Assembly: GCA_013002885.1 (NCBI GenBank)
Contig: JABDLS010000099.1
Location: 23,288 to 87,287 of the forward strand
DNA: 64,000 nucleotides
Direction of reading: 5' to 3'
DNA from: Gemmatimonadota bacterium
Lineage (GTDB): Bacteria > Gemmatimonadota > Gemmatimonadetes > Longimicrobiales > Gaopeijiaceae
In this document: positions 17,121 through 25,624 of the stretch, piece after piece
Position numbering within the stretch: position 1 is the first letter of the stretch
Layout: every line of letters begins with the position of its first letter
The notes under the pieces: generated by a model
Told to the model about the DNA's origin: nothing
The model's database searches: none
What the model saw: the letters and a program-made list of their open reading frames with translations, nothing else
Position numbers and translations under genes: made by a program

Positions 17121-20105
17121 TCAGCTTTCGTCCGCCGGCTCGAGACCGAGCGCTTCGAGGACCACCTTCTCCTGCTCCTTCGCGTGCTCCGATGCTTTGC
17201 CCTCGGCAGGGCTCGCTCGCTCCGGGCGGGCGGAATACGAGAGGGGAATGTTTCTCGGCACCGCGGCGCGAAGGCGGGGACCGACGAAGGTCAGCCCACC
17301 CATGTTCCGCGGCTCCTCCTGAGCCCAGACAACCTCGCGGACGTTGGGGTAGTGCTCCACGAGCTTCTGGATGGCCGGCTCGGGGAACGGGTAGAGGAGC
17401 TCGAGTCGCGCCAGCGCCGTCTTCTGCGCTTCGCCGCGTCGGTCGTGGCCCTGCATGTCGTAGTAGACCTTGCCCGAACAGAGCACCAGTCGCTCGATGG
17501 CTCCCGGGTCATCCACCGACGGGTCCTCGAGGACATGGCGAAAGTTGCCGGTGGTCAGCTCGGACACTGTGGACGTCGCCTGCGGGAGCCGGAGGAGGCT
17601 CTTCGGCGTCATCACGATCATGGGGCGCTCCGGCCTCCGCAGGGCCTGGCGCCTGAGCATGTGGAAGTACTGGGCCGGAGTCGTCGGGTATGTAACCCGC
17701 ATGTTGTCTTCGGCGCACAGCTGGAGGAACCGCTCGAGACGAGCACTCGAGTGTTCGGGTCCCTGTCCCTCATAGCCGTGGGGCAGGAGAAGTACGAGGC
17801 GCGAGTACTGGCCCCATTTCTGGTGTCCAGACGAGAGGAACTGATCGATCATGACCTGGGCGACGTTGACGAAGTCGCCGAACTGGGCCTCCCAGAGGAC
17901 TGCGTCCGCGTCGCATGCCACCGAGTATCCGTACTCAAAGCCGATGACGGCGGTCTCGGTGAGGGGCGAGTTGTAGATCTCGAAGGGCGCCTTGGCCACG
18001 GTGGAGAGGGGGACGAACTCCTCGCCCGTCTCGACGTCATGGAGTACGGCGTGTCGATGGCTGAACGTCCCTCTCTCGGCATCTTGGCCGGTCATGCGAA
18101 CGGGGATGCCCTGCATGAGGAGGCTGCCGAAGGCGAGGGTCTCGGCGTGGCCCCAGTCGAGGACCTTGTTGGCTCCGAACTCGCTGGCCTTCTTGCCGAT
18201 CTGGCGCCAGAGCTTCGGGTGGGGGGAGAAGCCGTCAGGCACGTCGATGAGAGCGTGGTTGGCCTTCTCGAGGATCTCCAGATCGACGCCGGTGGTCTCG
18301 GGAATGACGGGGACCTCCCTCTCCTCGTCAGGTCGATCGTCCTCGACGGGTTGGTGCTCACGGATTCGATCCTGACAGTCCCTCAGGGTCTGCGCAGTGT
18401 CATCGCGGAGGGAGACCACGTAGGAGTCCTTGATGACACCCTCTTCGATAAGCCGATCCGAGTAGACCTCCAGAACTGTCGGATGATCATCGATGGCCTG
18501 GTACTTCTTGGGCTGCGTATAGGCCGGCTCGTCGCCCTCGTTGTGACCGTGACGCCGGTATCCCACCAGGTCGATCACGAAGTCGTCGTGGAATTTCCGA
18601 CGGTAGGCCATGGCCAGTCGGACCACCGCGAGACAAGCCTCCGGGTCGTCGGCGTTCACATGGACGATGGGGATCCCGTACCCCTTGGCCAGATCGCTGG
18701 CGTAGGTCGTCGAGCGACCGTCGTCCGGGTCGGTCGTGAACCCGATCTGATTGTTCACGATGACGTGAACGGTTCCTCCGACGTCATAGCCCTCGAGGCG
18801 AGCCATGTTCAACGTCTCGGCCACCACGCCCTCGGCCGCGAAGGCGGCGTCGCCGTGCATGAGAACGGGCACCACACGGTCGTAATCGGGCTCCCCTTGC
18901 TCGTCCAGCTCCGACCAGAGCTTGGCGCGGGCCATGCCCATGACCACCGGATTCACGAACTCCAGGTGGCTGGGGTTCGGCGCGAGGGTCACGTCGACCC
19001 TGCCCGCGGCGCCGGTGTCCCGGGTGCCGCGGGCGCCGTGGTGGTACTTCACGTCCCCCGTGCCTTCAATGTCGAGTGCGCCACCTTTTCGGGACGGGCC
19101 CTCGAACTCGGCGAGAAGATCCCCGTACACGACACCTACCGTGTGAGTGAGGACGTTCAGGCGTCCGCGATGGGCCATGCCGAGAACGACGTCGGTGCCT
19201 CCGGCGCGCGCCGTCTCCTCGATGACGAGGTCCAGCATGGGCACGAGCATGTCGTTACCCTCGAGGGAGAACCGCTTCTGGCCCAGATAGGTCCGGTGGA
19301 GGAACTGTTCCAGACCCTCCACCTCGCTGATGCGCTTCAGGAGGACCTTCCGGTTGTCCTCGGAGAGCGATGGCCGGTGGACACCCCCTTCGACATGATC
19401 CCAGAGCCAGTCGACCTTCAGGTGGTCGTCCAGGTGCTCGAACTCGTAACCGATGGTGTCGGCGTAGATCTCGCTGAAGTCGGACAGGGCGTCGGCCACG
19501 GAGCGGTCGGCCAGGCTCTTCCCGTTCTCGTTGAGAATCAAAGAGGCGGGGAGCTCCTTCAGCTCTTCGGTGGATGTCCCGTGGAACGCCGGCGACAGCT
19601 GGGGGTGCCCGGGAGGCTCACTGCCGAGGGGATCGATCCGAGCGAGTTGGTGGCCGTGGTCCCGGAAGGCCTGGACGAGCGCCGTGGCCCGCGACACCGC
19701 GGGCAGGAGCTGCTGCAGCTTGTCGGCTGGTGAGGCGGTGCCGTCGCCGTTCTCGTCCAACGAAACCGGGCTGACGGTCGCACTGGAGGCGGGCGCCTGT
19801 TTCGGCGGTGTGGCGGCGGGCGGAGCGTCTCGGGACGGAGGCGCCGGTGGGGAGGAGGCGCTCGACCTGGGTGATGTGAGGGTAGGATCGGGCGCAGGCG
19901 CCGACTCATCGCCGCGCGCTCCGGACCGGGGGTGATCCTGGAGTTGGTCGGGCACGAGAAGGCCCTCTTCAATGGCGAGTTCCGCGCCATTGTCGAAGAG
20001 CCTACGCCACTCGGCGGAGACGGCTTCGGGGTTCCGGGCGTATTCTTCGAACATCGCCTGCGCGTAGGCGACGTTTTGACTGTCGAAAAGGGTGTCGTCC
20101 TTCAC
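17121..20105 (-). CDS. sucA: 2-oxoglutarate dehydrogenase E1 component
   Basis: About 994 residues; the thiamine-diphosphate decarboxylase of the 2-oxoglutarate dehydrogenase complex in the citric-acid cycle. The N-terminal binding segment DSQNVAYAQAMFEEYARNPE is followed by a Pro/Ala-rich linker (about 50-110). The catalytic core then has GMAHRGRLNVL, HGDAAFAAEGVV and YRRHGHNEGDEP, with C-terminal GYEGQGPEHSSARLERFLQ. The GTG at 20103-20105 (KDDTLFDSQN) is preferred because the longer frame to 20228 begins with non-family residues; no strong SD is visible. No sucB or lpd follows; downstream is the exonuclease. Confidence 0.93.
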   Translation of the reverse strand: MKDDTLFDSQNVAYAQAMFEEYARNPEAVSAEWRRLFDNGAELAIEEGLLVPDQLQDHPRSGARGDESAPAPDPTLTSPRSSASSPPAPPSRDAPPAATPPKQAPASSATVSPVSLDENGDGTASPADKLQQLLPAVSRATALVQAFRDHGHQLARIDPLGSEPPGHPQLSPAFHGTSTEELKELPASLILNENGKSLADRSVADALSDFSEIYADTIGYEFEHLDDHLKVDWLWDHVEGGVHRPSLSEDNRKVLLKRISEVEGLEQFLHRTYLGQKRFSLEGNDMLVPMLDLVIEETARAGGTDVVLGMAHRGRLNVLTHTVGVVYGDLLAEFEGPSRKGGALDIEGTGDVKYHHGARGTRDTGAAGRVDVTLAPNPSHLEFVNPVVMGMARAKLWSELDEQGEPDYDRVVPVLMHGDAAFAAEGVVAETLNMARLEGYDVGGTVHVIVNNQIGFTTDPDDGRSTTYASDLAKGYGIPIVHVNADDPEACLAVVRLAMAYRRKFHDDFVIDLVGYRRHGHNEGDEPAYTQPKKYQAIDDHPTVLEVYSDRLIEEGVIKDSYVVSLRDDTAQTLRDCQDRIREHQPVEDDRPDEEREVPVIPETTGVDLEILEKANHALIDVPDGFSPHPKLWRQIGKKASEFGANKVLDWGHAETLAFGSLLMQGIPVRMTGQDAERGTFSHRHAVLHDVETGEEFVPLSTVAKAPFEIYNSPLTETAVIGFEYGYSVACDADAVLWEAQFGDFVNVAQVMIDQFLSSGHQKWGQYSRLVLLLPHGYEGQGPEHSSARLERFLQLCAEDNMRVTYPTTPAQYFHMLRRQALRRPERPMIVMTPKSLLRLPQATSTVSELTTGNFRHVLEDPSVDDPGAIERLVLCSGKVYYDMQGHDRRGEAQKTALARLELLYPFPEPAIQKLVEHYPNVREVVWAQEEPRNMGGLTFVGPRLRAAVPRNIPLSYSARPERASPAEGKASEHAKEQEKVVLEALGLEPADES

Positions 20106-20289
20106 GGTCCGCTCAGCTGAGGAGTCAACGTTCCTCGTGGTCGATAACCTACCGCATTTGCCTTTGCGGCAGGAGGGCCGGGGCGGGATCCGGGAGCCCT
20201 TGCACGTACACGGCCCGTCCGGGTACACCTGAGGTTCCCGGTCCTTCCCCAGCCTCCTTTCGAACTTCTCGATTCCCCGGTCTCACCGC

Positions 20290-21117
20290 ATGCGTCATCG
20301 AGCCGCGAGCACGTCGTTTCGTGTGGTCTTCGAATCCGTCAGAGACCCTCTACCGGTGGTCGTACATGATGGCTGGGTGGAGGCTTTTCCCTGGCTCGTG
20401 CAGGGCACGACGACGTCGGGTCGGGTTTCTCCAGCCGGTGAGGGAGCTCCGCCATTCGACCTTGGCCTCTTCTCCGACGGGAGCGCGGAGGCCGTCGTGC
20501 GCCGCAACTGGCGCACCCTGGCTCAACACCTCGACGCGACGGCCGTCGTCCACGCCCCTCAGCCCCACGGGTGCGTGGTGCGCGTCTGGCCAGGCAGCGG
20601 GGCCACCGAGGATGGTGTGGCCGGCGGCGACGGAGCACCGCAACTCGTCGATCCGTGCGACGGTCACGTGACCCGCCAACCCGGCGTCGTTGTCGCCGTC
20701 ACCGTGGCGGATTGCGTGCCGGTATCCCTCGTGGATCCTAAGCAGCGTGTGGTGGCCATGGTGCACGCGGGGTGGCGGAGCGCGGCCGCCGGCATCCTCG
20801 AGCTGGCCCTGGAGACGATGACGGATCGGTTCGGCACCCGGACGGACGACGTGCACGTGCACCTGGGACCCGCGATCTGCGGGGCGTGCTACGAGGTGGG
20901 ACCGGAGGTGCACGAGGCCCTGGGCCAACAGGTTCCCTCTGGCCCCGAGCCCATCGACCTGAGGGGGGTCCTCGGGCGGCGCGCTCTGGAGTATGGCGCC
21001 GTCCCCGACAGAACGACCGTATCGGGGCACTGCACCTTGTGCGGCGAGGCCGGTCTCTTCTCCCATCGGGGTGGTGATGCCCAGCGCCAGGTCGGTTTTC
21101 TGGGGATCCGCGGGTGA
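20290..21117 (+). CDS. pgeF: Peptidoglycan editing factor PgeF (multicopper/laccase-domain YfiH-YlmD family)
   Basis: 275 residues. The zinc-site residues His93 (PQPHG), Cys142 (TVADCVPV) and His159 (VHAGWRS) are all present, as are GPAICGACYEVG and the terminal DAQRQVGFLGI. In E. coli PgeF removes misincorporated amino acids from peptidoglycan precursors; related proteins have purine nucleoside phosphorylase/adenosine deaminase activity. It is transcribed divergently from sucA. The stop overlaps the next gene in GTGA, so the two are coupled. The first 30 residues are variable, so the true start may be later. Confidence 0.9.
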   Translation: MRHRAASTSFRVVFESVRDPLPVVVHDGWVEAFPWLVQGTTTSGRVSPAGEGAPPFDLGLFSDGSAEAVVRRNWRTLAQHLDATAVVHAPQPHGCVVRVWPGSGATEDGVAGGDGAPQLVDPCDGHVTRQPGVVVAVTVADCVPVSLVDPKQRVVAMVHAGWRSAAAGILELALETMTDRFGTRTDDVHVHLGPAICGACYEVGPEVHEALGQQVPSGPEPIDLRGVLGRRALEYGAVPDRTTVSGHCTLCGEAGLFSHRGGDAQRQVGFLGIRG

Positions 21118-21365
21118 GGCGGGGACCACCGCCCGCCGGTGCGGGCCCACCTCCCGCCGTTCCCGATCATCCGGCGGGCCTGTGCAGCATCTGCACTCAC
21201 CACCGCGTCACGGGCAATCGTCGAGGCTCCAGGTTCTATCTGTGCGAGCTTTCGTCCTCCGACCCTCGGTTCTCCAGGTACCCACCCCTTCCGGTGCGGC
21301 GGTGTCGCGGCTTCGAGGAGCAGGGGGATGATGTATGGCCGTGTACCGAAACGGCCGACGATTGA
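21114..21365 (+). CDS. Small four-Cys protein, 83 aa
   Basis: A Gly/Pro-rich N-terminus is followed by a compact module: C24-x2-C27 (CSIC), HHRVTGNRRGSRFYLC with Cys44, DPRFSRYPPLPV, and Cys64 (RRCRGFE). The four cysteines suggest one zinc or Fe-S site. I recall similar small uncharacterised proteins with the CxxC...RGS.F..C...DPRF..YP.LPV..C.G pattern in varied bacteria, but no function. It starts with GTG in a 4-nt GTGA overlap with pgeF, so it is made together with PgeF. The 87 bp after it contain a short GGCGC hairpin and no other feature. Confidence 0.7.
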   Translation: MRRGPPPAGAGPPPAVPDHPAGLCSICTHHRVTGNRRGSRFYLCELSSSDPRFSRYPPLPVRRCRGFEEQGDDVWPCTETADD

Positions 21366-21452
21366 ACCTGGTCGCTGGCGCTTTGGCGCCGCCCGTCCGA
21401 CTGTTCTTTCCTTGTCCACCACGACGATGCCATCCCCCACGAGGAGCAATGC

Positions 21453-21920
21453 GTGACTGAGCCGTTCTACATCGCCAAGGCCGAGGTCGAGAAGATCGAC
21501 GGTCTGCACCGCCGAGGGACACTAGAGGACGGCACCACGGTCGACTTCGGTGTCCACGGGCCGGTAAAGGCCCACTATGGCCTCGACTCCCAACCCAATC
21601 TGCCGCTGCCCGTGGACTACCTCGTGGCTGCGGCTGCCGGCTGACTACTCGGGACTCTCAACGGCGCACTGGAGGTGCGCGGGATCGCAGTGCCGAACGG
21701 CGACATCAGCTGCAAGGCCGAGGGGACCAACGAGGTCGTAGATCGGATCATCGTGCTGACCCGGATCGACGTGCACTACACCATTCGTCTCCCTGCGGGG
21801 GTCGACCGGGAGAAGGTCGATCGAGCCTTGTCGAGCCATGTCGCCAAATGCCCGACTGCGCAGAGCATCAAGGACTCGGTGGAGATCGGCTGGACGGCAG
21901 AGTTAGTCGAGCTGGACTGA
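21453..21920 (+). CDS. OsmC-family peroxidase-like protein, candidate selenoprotein with in-frame TGA at the catalytic Cys position
   Basis: Read with TGA 21642-21644 as selenocysteine, the frame gives a 155-residue OsmC-like protein, the normal family length. Residues 1-63 end PLPVDYLVAAAAG, Sec is residue 64, and LLGTLNGALEVRG follows. The second half has the conserved second-cysteine motif KCPTAQS, then EIGWTA near the end. In OsmC/Ohr proteins the residue right after the AG of the first helix is the peroxidatic Cys, which is exactly where TGA sits. A candidate SECIS hairpin follows. GAGGAG sits 6 nt before the GTG start. Without Sec the gene would be two fragments (63 and 81 residues). 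No sel gene or tRNA-Sec is in the window. Confidence 0.8.
21664..21680 (+). promoter_or_regulatory. Candidate bacterial SECIS element
   Basis: A perfect 6-bp stem, GCGCAC (21664-21669) with GTGCGC (21675-21680), has a 5-nt loop TGGAG. It begins 19 nt after the TGA. Bacterial SECIS elements sit just downstream of UGA, with a small loop having G among its first two bases; here the second and third loop bases are G. It lies inside the coding sequence, as expected. The fold is read by eye, not computed. Confidence 0.65.
21881..21901 (+). repeat. 21-bp direct repeat, left copy (attL-like)
   Basis: GGAGATCGGCTGGACGGCAG plus one A, inside the 3' end of the OsmC gene, where it encodes EIGWTA. An identical 21-bp copy lies at 28648-28668, 6767 bp away. 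Flanking bases differ on both sides of both copies. Confidence 0.8.
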
Positions 21921-22154
21921 TGAGTCGTAGCTGGTGGTGTTGGCAGCAGCGTTCGATTCATGGGACTGACGGTCGTCGGCCTCGCGGCTAACAACGACGG
22001 AGATATCGACAGGTGAGGGGCCATAGGGCCACTCGGTCGGGCTCCCTGACAGGAATTTCTACAGTCCGGGGTTGGCGTCTTAGGTGCGCTTCGCGCTTGG
22101 GAGTGGCCGGCCCAGTTGCAGCGACTGAGGCGCGTCAGCAGAGCTTTGATCTCC
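21921..22154. other. Intergenic region at the left end of the accessory segment
   Basis: 234 bp between the OsmC stop and the convergent protease stop. No plausible gene or clear terminator is visible. Short frames here have compositions unlike coding sequence. This is where an integrated element would begin if the 21-bp repeats are attachment sites. Confidence 0.5.
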
Positions 22155-24806
22155 TCAGGCCCCAAGCCGCGGGTCTTCGCGATCCTCATCCTCGGGGTGC
22201 GCCAGCTCGAACGTGACGCGACCAACCTCTCTGTCGCAGTACACCTGACGCACCGCGATGCGGCCCACCGCAGGTTCGTCCTTCGGAATCAGGATTCTGA
22301 GGACGCAGGCGAACGCGGCTCGAGTCGCGAGCTCCACTCTGGGGAAACGATAGACCTCCGCCGAGGGCATTAGAAGCCGGACTCTCTCGCCCTTCACCCA
22401 TCGTCCGAGGTCAGACCGACTCCCTCGACCGAGCGCGCGAGCAAACTCGGTCGGGACCTCCAACGCGACGTACGAGCCTTCCGACAGGTTGTGGCCCAAC
22501 TCGAACCGGAACCCCGCGAGGTCGTCGCTTGCTCCGCGGGCCCAGAAGCGGGCCCGATACTCCCGGAAACGGTTACGCCAACGCCCATCGCCCCAGACCG
22601 GCCCATCATCTTCTTCATCTTCATCATCATCTTCGTCGTCTTCCGGGCACACGCACTGACCGTCCGGATCCTGCCAGTCCGGCGCCTGTTCGCCTACCTC
22701 CTCTTCCTCCTCCGGCTCCTCGAAGGGGTCCTCCGCCCCTTCGACCTCGTCGCCGACCGGCGGCGCAGATTCATCGATGGGTGGATCGCCGACCGCCGGC
22801 TCCTCAGGCTCGAGCACCTCGAAGTTCCGCCAGGTAACGTTGTTGTTATTGGCCAAGAACTCGAGGAAGGTGTCGAAATCAACGGGGAGGCCTGTGACAG
22901 GATTCGTGTCGGGAAATGGAACGGGTGCGGGGTCGAACTCGTGGTGAAGCATCACGACGAAACACCCGTGTCCTGTCGACGGCAGCTTGTCCGCAGTCGG
23001 CGTCCATTCGATTGGCTCGGCAACGACGAGTTCGTGGTGCGGCGGAACGTCGAAGGCGTCGGACTCGCCGATGAAGTGCCACGAAGTTGGCGTCACCAGG
23101 GTCGCGCTGTCGCCCCAATACGCGCGAGCCCTGACACCTGTCGCCTGGACGCTACCCGCGTTGAGCGCACGTACGTAGACGTAGTGCGTTTCTCCAGCCG
23201 TGATCTTGTCGTTCGGCACCATGCTGTCCTCGGTGCCACTGCCCTCCCCGTATTCCGCCACACGGTCCGCCGCCTTCACCGATTTGATGAAGACGTCCGG
23301 ACTCTGCGACACCGGCGTGCTGGGCATCGTGCCGTCGTCCGTGACTGAATCGCGGCAATACACGTCGGGAATCGAACCGAGCGTCGATGCGATCAAGGCG
23401 AGATCGGGCATCGTCCCGATTCGATCCGTTCCGTTCATCACGGCAACGCCGTTCTTCGGGTCGGAGAGAATGTGGCGAAGCTGGAGGGGCGATAGGGTCG
23501 TATCGCGTGCTGCGCCCGGGGGTGTGCGGGTCTTCCGCCACATGTCGTGGACCACGACGGCCACGCCCGCAATGAGCGAAGCAGCAGCGCTCGTTCCACT
23601 CCAGACGACGAAATCGTCTTCGTACGACGTACTGAGCACGTTCGTCCACCACGCGTAAACATCCACCCGTGGGCCATGATTCATGTCCTTGGCGAAATCG
23701 TGCTGGTGCGAGGCCACTGTCTTGAAGCAACAGCCCGATACCATGATCGCTCCCGAGTCGTCCGACCCGCCGGGCCCGCCGCCCCCAAGGTCCGCAAGAC
23801 CATCGTTGCCCGCCGGCTCGATCACGGTGACGCCCAAAGCGGAGACCAGGCGAATCGTGTCGAAGACGGCTGGCGTGTATTCGACCGGAACTTTTTGAAC
23901 CAACTGCCGCTCGATGAGCAACACGTCACCCGGCCCGAGCGGAAGGCGGTCCCCGTTCAAGAGCACGGCGTCGACGATAGCCTTCGGCACATTCTCGATC
24001 CGATTGCCGAGTTCATCCGTGTACCCCACCGCAAGGACTCCGGGGACCTCACAGTCGGGTGCAATCCCCGCAATTCCCTCCCCTTGCCGCGGGGCGATCA
24101 CCGCCCCAAGAGACAGCGTTCCGTGGGACAGGCTGTCGCTGTTGTTCTCGTAGGGTGGGTTAAGGACCTTGAGTTCACGGTGTGCTCGCCACTCGACATG
24201 ATCCAACTGCCAACCGGACTCCAGGTCGACGAACTTCACTGGTTGGTTGACGCCGTCGCCTCCGTAGACCCCCCAGACTCCACTCGCCGTCGCGTTGACG
24301 CCGCTGTCGTCACTCGGATGGTCATGGCACCCCCGCAGATACCCTTGCGAGTAAAGGACACCGTCGAGCAAGGGATCCGCATCGGCCGGCACAGGGTCGC
24401 ACGCGGCATCAACGGTGAGCGGTTCGAGGAAAGCGTCGGCGATCTCGTCGAGCGTTCTGAGGTCCTGGAGGAGAGGGCGCAGCCGTCGGGCTGACCCGGA
24501 CCCATGCCACACCCGAAAGTAGCCGGATAGACTGCGGACCGGCGCGAGCCGCGGATGCCTCGTCGCTCGCTCTTCGGCGCGCCAAAGCAGGGCCAGATCC
24601 GTGTCGCCCAGCAGGCGTTCCGAGCGGAACCCCGAGTGACTATCGAGGACCTGGAGGATCTCGTCCAGCTCGAGCAGCTCGGCGGCCGGCCGAAGCCCCC
24701 GCGGCTGATTCGCCCCGTCCCGGACACGGTTCTTCAACTCGATCACGCTGTCGGGCGCTAGCCTTACTAGGGCGACCCGCGCCCTCCGATCGTCGAGGAT
24801 ACTCAT
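22155..24806 (-). CDS. Subtilisin-family (S8) serine peptidase with acidic C-terminal region
   Basis: 883 residues. The catalytic triad is visible: Asp194 in FVDLESGW, His228 in LSHGTLSLG, Ser406 in SGTSAAASLIAG, with oxyanion Asn334 in EPAGNDG. No signal peptide is present, so it is probably cytosolic. The N-terminal 160 residues are of unknown fold. After the protease come a CARDB-like beta domain (about 500-640, with ETHYVYVRALNAG), a long Glu/Asp-rich stretch and a C-terminal beta-rich domain. ATG 24806 is chosen because GAGAGAGG lies 5 nt before it. It is divergent from a Cys/His-rich partner gene and sits between the 21-bp repeats. Confidence 0.85.
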   Translation of the reverse strand: MSILDDRRARVALVRLAPDSVIELKNRVRDGANQPRGLRPAAELLELDEILQVLDSHSGFRSERLLGDTDLALLWRAEERATRHPRLAPVRSLSGYFRVWHGSGSARRLRPLLQDLRTLDEIADAFLEPLTVDAACDPVPADADPLLDGVLYSQGYLRGCHDHPSDDSGVNATASGVWGVYGGDGVNQPVKFVDLESGWQLDHVEWRAHRELKVLNPPYENNSDSLSHGTLSLGAVIAPRQGEGIAGIAPDCEVPGVLAVGYTDELGNRIENVPKAIVDAVLLNGDRLPLGPGDVLLIERQLVQKVPVEYTPAVFDTIRLVSALGVTVIEPAGNDGLADLGGGGPGGSDDSGAIMVSGCCFKTVASHQHDFAKDMNHGPRVDVYAWWTNVLSTSYEDDFVVWSGTSAAASLIAGVAVVVHDMWRKTRTPPGAARDTTLSPLQLRHILSDPKNGVAVMNGTDRIGTMPDLALIASTLGSIPDVYCRDSVTDDGTMPSTPVSQSPDVFIKSVKAADRVAEYGEGSGTEDSMVPNDKITAGETHYVYVRALNAGSVQATGVRARAYWGDSATLVTPTSWHFIGESDAFDVPPHHELVVAEPIEWTPTADKLPSTGHGCFVVMLHHEFDPAPVPFPDTNPVTGLPVDFDTFLEFLANNNNVTWRNFEVLEPEEPAVGDPPIDESAPPVGDEVEGAEDPFEEPEEEEEVGEQAPDWQDPDGQCVCPEDDEDDDEDEEDDGPVWGDGRWRNRFREYRARFWARGASDDLAGFRFELGHNLSEGSYVALEVPTEFARALGRGSRSDLGRWVKGERVRLLMPSAEVYRFPRVELATRAAFACVLRILIPKDEPAVGRIAVRQVYCDREVGRVTFELAHPEDEDREDPRLGA

Positions 24807-24921
24807 GCCGACCTCTCTCCGCTGCATGCCATCGGCGCGAACGTTGGTCTTTGGACCCACTCACAGTCTATGCGCAATCCTACGCAGCCATGCTCAGAAT
24901 TGCGAAAACCGCCTCATCGCA

Positions 24922-24959
24922 GCATGTTCGCATCCCATTTCTTAGGATCGGGAACATGC
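24922..24959. promoter_or_regulatory. Inverted repeat in divergent promoter region
   Basis: GCATGTTC (24922-24929) and GAACATGC (24952-24959) form a perfect 8-bp inverted repeat 22 nt apart. It lies in the 216-bp region between the divergent protease and Cys/His-rich genes. It could bind a dimeric regulator controlling both, or be chance. Confidence 0.35.
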
Positions 24960-25022
24960 GCGGCAGCCCATCGGCCTGCAAGCTCGTGCGACCTCCGGCG
25001 CCGCGCCTACAGGAGGAACCCT

Positions 25023-25559
25023 ATGGCCAACGGACATCACCGGCACGTCGCACCCGAGGACCTCAAGGCGCTCTGGGAGGCGGAGCGTCCATACCGCGGC
25101 AGCTGCCCTGAGACACCAGAGGACTACTGCGATCAGAACCACTCATGGTCCGTCGAGGCCATGCTGTGGTTGCTCGAGGCGGATCACAACGTCCGCGAGT
25201 GCTGCGGCACGGAAGTCCCGGGGCCGCCGATCGTATTGACGGCGACCGGATGCACGACATGGCAGGACGCTTGGGGAGAGCTGCACGACTTCGGAGATGC
25301 CGTGCTGAGCTATTTGAAGGAGCTGGAAGAGACCGTTGAGGCGTGCACCGGCGGGAAGATTAGGAGAGCTCGCCCCGTTCCGAAGCGCCGTCGGCTACCG
25401 AGTGACGAAGGCCGACACCGCAGGGTGGCTTGTCGGCGTGCACGGAACTACACCCGCCGATTCAAGAAATGGGGTCAGCAGCTCACCGACGTGTTCAACG
25501 ACCACTGCCACGACGCCCACCCCACCCACCTCAGCCCACCTCCCGATCCGCCGTTCTAA
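25023..25559 (+). CDS. Unrecognised Cys/His-rich protein, 178 aa
   Basis: It starts at ATG 25023 with AGGAGG 6 nt upstream, the strongest ribosome binding site in this segment. The first 100 residues hold aromatic and acidic helices (WSVEAMLWLLEADHNV, FGDAVLSYLKELEETVEAC) and several cysteines, including a CC pair. Residues 115-150 are strongly basic (PKRRR, RRVACRRARNYTRRFKK). The end is His/Pro-rich. There is no signal peptide or membrane segment. I know no family for it. Being divergent from the S8 peptidase suggests a functional pairing such as substrate, inhibitor or effector; this is inference only. Confidence 0.65.
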   Translation: MANGHHRHVAPEDLKALWEAERPYRGSCPETPEDYCDQNHSWSVEAMLWLLEADHNVRECCGTEVPGPPIVLTATGCTTWQDAWGELHDFGDAVLSYLKELEETVEACTGGKIRRARPVPKRRRLPSDEGRHRRVACRRARNYTRRFKKWGQQLTDVFNDHCHDAHPTHLSPPPDPPF

Positions 25560-25598
25560 TCACCCGGTCGGTCGGCCGCAGCCACGCACCCCGATTCG

Positions 25599-25624
25599 CG
25601 CGGCCGCGCTCAAGCGCGGCCGCG
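25599..25624. terminator. GC hairpin between convergent genes
   Basis: An 11-bp perfect stem (CGCGGCCGCGC, 25599-25609, with GCGCGGCCGCG, 25614-25624) and TCAA loop overlap the kinase stop codon. It lies 39 nt after the Cys/His-rich gene. There is no T-run, so it is a possible bidirectional transcription barrier rather than a classical terminator. Confidence 0.5.

Noticed and set aside
16394..19733. Long plus-strand frames opposite the exonuclease and sucA genes
   Set aside because: The minus-strand genes show full family motifs; these are shadows.
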